From Panulirus ornatus (Eukaryota; Arthropoda; Malacostraca; Decapoda; Palinuridae): DNA of 64,000 nucleotides. Position numbers and translations under genes: made by a program. Numbering within the stretch: the first letter of the stretch is position 1; every line of letters starts with the position of its first letter. A model generated the notes under the pieces. The model worked only from the letters and a program-made list of their open reading frames with translations. It had not been told where the DNA came from and made no database searches. The DNA lies in contig NC_092261.1 in assembly GCF_036320965.1 (NCBI RefSeq), positions 9,904,697 to 9,968,696 on the forward strand, in the 5' to 3' direction. This document shows positions 58,180 to 64,000 of the stretch, piece after piece.

Positions 58180-58247
<68 letters not shown>
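58180..58247. repeat. (CT)n microsatellite
   Basis: Pure CT for about 68 bp. Confidence 0.97.
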
Positions 58248-58252
<5 letters not shown>

Positions 58253-58427
58253 ATCCCTAACCAGTGGAGAACCCAAATTTTCCAAGCTTTTGCTTTTATG
58301 TATATAAAAAAGCAAGCATTATTAAGCGTCGCCCGTGTAAACAGAACTTAATATCTGCCAAATATGATTACGTAACGTGTACCAAATACGTATGTATACA
58401 CGAGGAGGAAAGTGCAAAGAAGGAAAC

Positions 58428-58492
58428 ACACACACACACACAAGCACACACACACTCACACACACACACACATACACACAAACACACACACA

Positions 58493-58545
<53 letters not shown>

Positions 58546-58596
58546 GCACACACACACTCACACACACACACACACACACACACAAGCACACACACA

Positions 58597-58647
<51 letters not shown>
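58428..58647. repeat. Interrupted (CA)n block, 220 bp
   Basis: CA with recurring AAGCACACACACACTCACAC words at about 58441, 58543 and 58583, showing internal duplication of an interrupted segment. Confidence 0.97.
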
Positions 58648-58649
<2 letters not shown>

Positions 58650-58767
58650 GAACTTACAATCTAAGTTCCAACTTATTTCTCTCAGACGGGGGTAGTGTTT
58701 ACCCCAGGCCGGGCCCAGAGTACCTGACCTCCTGACCTTTACCGGTCACCTCTCGTCTTGAAAGTAT

Positions 58768-58965
58768 GGTCGTAAATACCCAGGTTATATCCTGGTGATT
58801 AGTCGAAATACGAAGGTTATATCCTGGTGATTAGTCGAAATACGACGGTTATATCATGGTGATTAATCGAAATACGACGGTTATATCATGGTGATTAATC
58901 GAAATACGACGGTTATATCCTGGTGATTAATCGAAATACGAAGGCAATAACCCTGGTAATAAATC
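58768..58965 (+). repeat. Minisatellite, 32-bp unit, 6 copies
   Basis: Unit GAAATACGACGGTTATATCA plus TGGTGATTAATC. TCCTGG copies lie at both ends, TCATGG copies in the middle. Confidence 0.95.
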
Positions 58966-59102
58966 AAATTAACGAGTCTTATCACATTTCTGAGTCGTCT
59001 CTGGAAGGAAAAATATTGTAAGTAGAAACTGAATCAAGGACTTGAACTTCTAAAAGCATACCTGAATCCTGATCATGTCAACTGAGGACTCCATTTTTTT
59101 TT

Positions 59103-59105
<3 letters not shown>

Positions 59106-59186
<81 letters not shown>
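59106..59186. repeat. (GA)n microsatellite
   Basis: Pure GA for about 80 bp. Confidence 0.97.
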
Positions 59187-59189
<3 letters not shown>

Positions 59190-59303
59190 GCAACTGTCGC
59201 CCGTGTTCTCCTGTGATTCCCAAGCAGTTAAACCTGACCACAACCTGCTAAACAATTCCCATCAGTTCATAGAAGTTTAATGGAAACTCGCATTGCTCTC
59301 CCG

Positions 59304-59307
<4 letters not shown>

Positions 59308-59380
<73 letters not shown>
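59308..59380. repeat. (GA)n microsatellite, left arm
   Basis: About 72 bp of GA, complementary to the CT tract at 59436. Confidence 0.97.
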
Positions 59381-59383
<3 letters not shown>

Positions 59384-59435
59384 GGGGTGTAGAAGAATCA
59401 CAGAATCGCATTTACATACAGCCGGAAGGAAATCG

Positions 59436-59516
<81 letters not shown>
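59436..59516. repeat. (CT)n microsatellite, right arm
   Basis: About 80 bp of CT with one TTC step near 59451. Confidence 0.97.
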
Positions 59517-59517
<1 letters not shown>

Positions 59518-59518
<1 letters not shown>

Positions 59519-59770
59519 GTGTTGGCTCCTCCTGCTCCTCCTCCTCCCTCTCCTCATCTTCCTCCCTCTCCCTCCCGCCTCCCTCGTGTTATTACCATCC
59601 CACGAGCACGCGTGTGTTGCACAACCTTACAGACTTGTTAATCACGACGACGGTTTAAAAAAAAAAAGCCACATTCAATTAACGCTCTACAACAGCCTGG
59701 GTGATGAGTGTCATTCCGGTGGCAGGTACATACTGAAGGCTGCTGTTACGATCCACGATCTCACGCAGGG
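59518..59770 (+). CDS. Weak candidate exon after (CT)n
   Basis: The (CT)n tract ends in CCAG, and an open frame of 84 codons runs to a donor CAGG|GTAAGA at 59770. It starts with a leucine-rich CWLLLLLLLPLLIFLP, an effect of CTC repeats, and ends YNSLGDECHSGGRYILKAAV. The second half is the only part that looks coding. Probably chance. Confidence 0.18.
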
Positions 59771-59781
59771 TAAGAAGAGGA

Positions 59782-59920
59782 GACGCTCGCTTGTGCCCTA
59801 CCAAGCCCCCCTCGCAGACAGAGGTGGTCACGGGTGAAGATATACATATAGACGCTCGCTTGTGCCCTACCAAGGCCCCCCTCGCAGACAGAGGTGGTCA
59901 CGGGTGGATATATACATATA
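59782..59920 (+). repeat. Tandem duplication, 69-bp unit, 2 copies
   Basis: GACGCTCGCTTGTGCCCTAC, then AAG, C-run, CTCGCAGACAGAGGTGGTCA and CGGGTG...ATATACATATA occur twice, almost identical: a recent duplication. Confidence 0.93.
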
Positions 59921-60182
59921 TACATCACTGTCTGGTGTACAGTGTGTGTGTGTGATTCACGTACATACTTATGCTCTCGACGACTTCTGCCGCCGCTGCA
60001 GTGTAGGTCGTGGGCGATTAAGAAAATCAAACGCGCCGTGGAGCATGTACGAAACCAACCAGTCAGATTGGAATGATGTATAAAGGTATTTCGAACAGCG
60101 TTACGTAACAGTACCACGCCATTTGATGTAAGAATGCCTGTAAATTCGAAATGTCTAACATATTTTAACCCATCTAAACCTT

Positions 60183-60186
<4 letters not shown>

Positions 60187-60248
<62 letters not shown>
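60187..60248. repeat. (AT)n microsatellite
   Basis: Pure AT for about 62 bp. Confidence 0.97.
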
Positions 60249-60252
<4 letters not shown>

Positions 60253-61269
60253 CCAAGTCATCCCAGCGTGTTCCTATGACTATCAAGTATTCCTTTTCGA
60301 TTGTCCAACATCCCTCTCGGACATTTTCATGTCCATATTTAAACATATAAAATCATTCCAAACACGTCCGGCCCTCCAGAATATCTGGCATCGTCCTAAT
60401 CATCGAATATCCTTCCAGATATTCCCCTCTTTGTCTAATATCGTTCAAGAATACTTAAGGCCCTTGAAGACATGGAAGTTATCCCACAACCTTTAAAAGA
60501 AAAAATGTCTTCGCTCATACACGACACCCTTCCTAAATGCCTAACTCACTAAACGGAATCCTTAATCGCACCTCCGAGGCATCACCTACACTCGCCAATC
60601 CCTAACCCTCTCTAACCCAACCACTCTACATTATCCCAACCAACCAGCGTCTGTCCCAAAGAATACGAGAGATCCCGCCCGATAGACCAAGATCTCGTCC
60701 CAGAGAGCAAACGGGCCGGCGTCGCTGCCGAGACACCATTGGGAAAGTAATTAGATTTAATAGGGTAATAAGTTCACATTATGAAGTAAATTGAACTTAA
60801 TGGTTGTAATGTCGTCTAAACGCATTATAGGGGGAGGACAAAAGAGAAACTTCTTTAAAAAGGTGCGTTTTCTACACTCCTTCGCCCTATTTCGCTCCGA
60901 TGTTGCTCTCGCGCGCCGCTTGCTGGGCGTTCGTGAGGGAGGGCAGGGGCTCGTGGTTCGTTGCAAACTCGACGTAGTTGATATTATCCGTAGTTGGCCT
61001 TTAGTCTTCCTGAGGGTTCCTGGTTCGTACGCGACGCATGGCGTTACCGGACTCTTGCCTGTCCTGCAGAAGGGCTCGCGAACGAAGAGCTATACACCCT
61101 TCGGTGGAGGGGTGTGTCTTCGTCACCCGGTGCTCCAGTGTTGTGAAGCCCAGCCACGAAGCTGCAGACGAGCCTTTTAGAAAGAAGATCGTGCGAGTTC
61201 TATAATACCTCGGGTCTTAGTACAATAATCGCTCTTCTGATGATGATGATTAATAGACATAAGCATCAT
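60249..61269. other. Unique stretch with moderately CpG-rich centre
   Basis: At 60250-60470 words such as AATATC-TTCCAGATATTCC recur loosely. From 60690 to 61180 CpG is more frequent (e.g. GCTCTCGCGCGCCGCTTGCT at about 60906). A 129-codon + strand frame (60791-61180) has no recognised domain. Confidence 0.4.
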
Positions 61270-61935
61270 CATCATCATCATTAATCATGATAATCAGATA
61301 TGTTGATCATGACAATCAGACATTATTCATGATAATCAGACATGTTTATCATGATAATCAGACATGTTTATCATGATAATCAGACATGTTAAACATGATA
61401 ATCAGATATGTTTACCGTGATAATCAGACATGTTAAACATGATAATCAGATATGTTTACCGTGATAATCAGACATGTTTATCATGATAATCAGTCATGTT
61501 AATCATGATAATCAGACATTATTCATGATAATCAGAGATGTTTACCGTGATAATCAGACATGTTAAACATGATAATCAGATATGTTTACCGTGATAATCA
61601 GACATGTTAAACATGATAATCAGATATGTTTACCGTGATAATCAGACATGTTAAACATGATAATCAGATATGTTTACCGTGATAATCAGACATGTTTATC
61701 ATGATAATCAGTCATGTTAATCATGATAATCAGACATTATTCATGATAATCAGAGATGTTTACCGTGATAATCAGACATGTTTATCATGATAATCAGTCA
61801 TGTTAATCATGATAATCAGACACATTAATCATGATAATCAGACACATTAATCATGATAATCAGACATACCAATCATGATAATCAGACATTAATCATGATA
61901 ATCAGACACATCAATCATGATAGTCAGACACTATT
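61270..61935 (+). repeat. Large minisatellite, 22-bp unit with higher-order structure, about 30 copies
   Basis: Unit CATGATAATCAGACATGTTT plus AT, with TTAAA, CCGTG, CACATTA and shortened ATTATT variants. A 44-bp dimer (TTAAACATGATAATCAGATA, then TGTTTACCGTGATAATCAGA) repeats at 61385-61680, and an 86-bp segment containing GATAATCAGTCATGTT recurs at 61471, 61689 and partly at 61775. TTATCATGATAA is a perfect palindrome in many units. Confidence 0.96.
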
Positions 61936-62142
61936 TCATTCCTTAAAATAATATATCAAATCTACCTCGAAAGGGGTTGCAACTGAAGTATATCTGGTGC
62001 TAAAAATATCGAAGAGAAAATAATAACAGGAAACAGTATAAATGCTTTATCAAATGTGGGGTTTAAAGGTCGAACAATAAATGAATATCGGTTTGAATAT
62101 CGGTTACCCGTGTGGCTCTTGTTTTTAACTTTGTTGATTCCT

Positions 62143-62372
62143 AGATTTCCAGCGATATTTGAGGTCGCGATTTCCAGCGATATTTGAGGTCGAGATTACC
62201 AGCGATATTTGAGGTCGAGATTTCCAGCGATATTTGAGGTCGCGATTTCCAGCGATATTTGAGGTCGCGATTTCCAGCGATATTTGAGGTCGCGATTTCC
62301 AGCGATATTTGAGGTCGAGGTTTCCAGCGATATTTGAGGTCGAAACTTCCACCGTAATTTGAGGTCGAGGTC
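62143..62372 (+). repeat. Minisatellite, 25-bp unit, 9 copies
   Basis: Unit GATTTCCAGCGATATTTGAG plus GTCGC. Because 25 is not a multiple of 3, the minus-strand frame cycles with a 25-residue period; not a protein. Confidence 0.95.
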
Positions 62373-62526
62373 TAATATCAACGCATATAATTATTTTTTT
62401 TTCTTAATACGAAGACATGGTTCATTATGTGATGACATGACTCAGTTCCCTAAAATATAGCGAAAAACATCTCGAAATAACGTGTTCTGTTGATATCACT
62501 TCCGATCTTCGGTTAAAAGAAGGAAA

Positions 62527-62592
<66 letters not shown>

Positions 62593-63125
62593 GGAACACG
62601 TTAAAGAGTTTTTGCTTGTAAAAATCAGCGAGCCTAATAAATTACCCTGTGCGCCTCTGTACTCAGAACCGACTGAATATATTTCACGAAAGGACATATA
62701 TACAGTGTCCGGCTACTTCGCAATTTCACTATACAATCTCCGGTCACGTGGCTCTTCTCTTCACACACCGTAACTCCTCTGGTCTGCTTTACCGTATACA
62801 GTGAGAGCTGCTTTCAGATCCCCCCATCCTCTTCTTTTGCTTTAAAGGTAAAAGAGAAAAAAAAGAATGATGCCTTTACCCTCCATTTTGCATAAGCTCT
62901 CTCTCTTACTGAAGAGGTATATAAAAATGGAACATTACTTCCCTTTTCTTTCCAGTCGAAAGATTAGAACTTTTCAACCCCCCCAATGAACTCGCGAAGC
63001 TCCAATGAAACCCCCCCCTCCTCCTCCAAAAAAAAAAAGAAAAATGAATCCTTTTTTATATACTTTTTTTTTTTACGGCAACACGGCAATTTAAGATATT
63101 AGATTCAGGCTGGAGGAATAAAAAA

Positions 63126-63128
<3 letters not shown>
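62373..63128. other. Unique stretch with (TA)n
   Basis: (TA)n at 62534-62586. C- and A-homopolymers around 62980-63045. Otherwise nothing is recognised. Confidence 0.5.

Positions 63129-63194
<66 letters not shown>
63129..63194. repeat. (GA)n microsatellite
   Basis: About 65 bp of GA. Confidence 0.97.
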
Positions 63195-63195
<1 letters not shown>

Positions 63196-63324
63196 ATCAT
63201 TTCAAAAGCTTCAGTGTATAAATGTTCCTTGCTCTCCCAAATCAGGTTCACTGGGTGAATTAAGATTTATATATATATTGTTTTACCGAATTTCTTTCTT
63301 CTTTTTTTTTCCTTCCTCTCCCCT

Positions 63325-63750
63325 TCCGACCAGCTGGGAATCCTTTCGACCAGCTGGGAATCCATTCCGACCTGCTGGGAATCCTTTCCGACCTGCTGGG
63401 AATCCTTCCGACCTGCTGGGAATCCTTTCGACCTGCTGGGAATCCTTTCGACCTGCTGGGAATCCTTCCGACCTGCTGGGAATCCTTCCGACCTGCTGGG
63501 AATCCTTTCGACCTGCTGGGAATCCTTTCGACCTGCTGGGAATCCTTTCGACCTGCTGGGAATCCTTTCGACCTGCTGGGAATCCTTCCGACCTGCTGGG
63601 AATCCTTCCGACCTGCTGGGAATCCTTCCGACCTGCTGGGAATCCTTTCGACCTGCTGGGAATCCTTTCCGACCTGCTGGGAATCCTTTCCGACCTGCTG
63701 GGAATCCTTTCCGACCTGCTGGGAATCCTTTCGACCAGCTGGGAACCCTC
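63325..63750 (+). repeat. Minisatellite, 20-21-bp unit, about 21 copies
   Basis: Unit CGACCTGCTGGGAATCCTTT with CTTCC, CTTTC and CTTTCC spacers. The first two and the last full copies read GACCAGCTGGGAA while all internal copies read GACCTGCTGGGAA. Long frames on both strands (163-183 codons) are artefacts. Confidence 0.96.
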
Positions 63751-64000
63751 AGTGACCTGCTGTAAATAACAAAACACGGCCGAGAGTCGTTCGTAAGTGG
63801 CACACATTCTCCCGGCACTGAGGTTCCATTAAGTAATTGGATAATTGAAGAAACTCATACTTCCAGCGCGGGTAAGGTAGAGTTCTATTCCCCCTTCCCT
63901 CCCCAACAGCGATAGTATTTAGTCTTTTACGCTGATGGTCGCTTACCGAGCAACTACGTTCGTAAATGTAAATTTAAATCGGGTGTCAATTAGTCAGAAA
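63751..64000. other. Unique stretch, nothing recognised
   Basis: No repeat or exon-like feature up to the window end. Confidence 0.5.

Noticed and set aside
61270..61935. CRISPR-like array
   Set aside because: Units are contiguous 22-mers with no unique spacers, in clearly eukaryotic DNA; a minisatellite.
63267..63818. Frames of 163-183 codons (SRSEGFPAGRK type)
   Set aside because: Produced by the 20-21-bp array on both strands; no independent coding evidence.

Overview
This is eukaryotic, non-coding-dominated DNA. No bacterial-type gene, operon, rRNA, functional tRNA or CRISPR array is visible. Dense di-, tri- and tetranucleotide microsatellites, at least 25 minisatellite arrays, short interspersed elements ending in A-rich/(AT)n tails, decayed LINE reverse-transcriptase fragments and isolated short exon-like frames with canonical GT/AG borders point to an arthropod. 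A decapod crustacean is most likely, because the main interspersed family resembles repeats I associate with decapod genomes; I could not check this by search.

Layout. 0-9 kb: long (GA)n/(CT)n tracts, minisatellites at 4.35 kb and 5.0 kb, and an old divergent copy of SINE family A at 6.2 kb. 9-18 kb: five family A copies next to (AT)n runs, including a tail-out inverted pair at 11.3-11.8 kb, a tRNA-like head at 11.9 kb, a 25-bp minisatellite at 12.7 kb and a LINE fragment at 16.1 kb. 18-27 kb: minisatellites at 19.1, 20.0, 23.1, 24.6 and 26.0 kb, degenerate GTCGTGCTC-type repeats at 20.4-21.6 kb, and the best gene candidate (two in-phase exons, + strand, 24.16-24.50 kb). 27-36 kb: a tRNA-derived SINE at 28.6-28.8 kb, the longest (GA)n tract, and a second two-exon candidate (- strand, 31.48-31.66 kb). 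36-48 kb: minisatellites with open frames on both strands, including one made of two palindromes (39.9 kb). 48-56 kb: LINE fossils with YADD/FADD motifs and a PHLEYC segment. 56-64 kb: a CpG-rich promoter-like patch at 56.6-56.9 kb, large minisatellites at 57.7, 61.3, 62.1 and 63.3 kb, and a 220-bp interrupted (CA)n block.

Most open frames longer than 60 codons run through microsatellites or through minisatellites whose unit is a multiple of three, and should not be read as proteins. The four better exon candidates (24.16, 24.43, 31.59 and 31.48 kb) rest on splice signals plus frame continuity only; their protein family is not recognised. Nothing shows the candidate genes acting together. The clearest organising theme is the coupling of retroelement tails to microsatellites and the repeated birth of tandem arrays from unique sequence.
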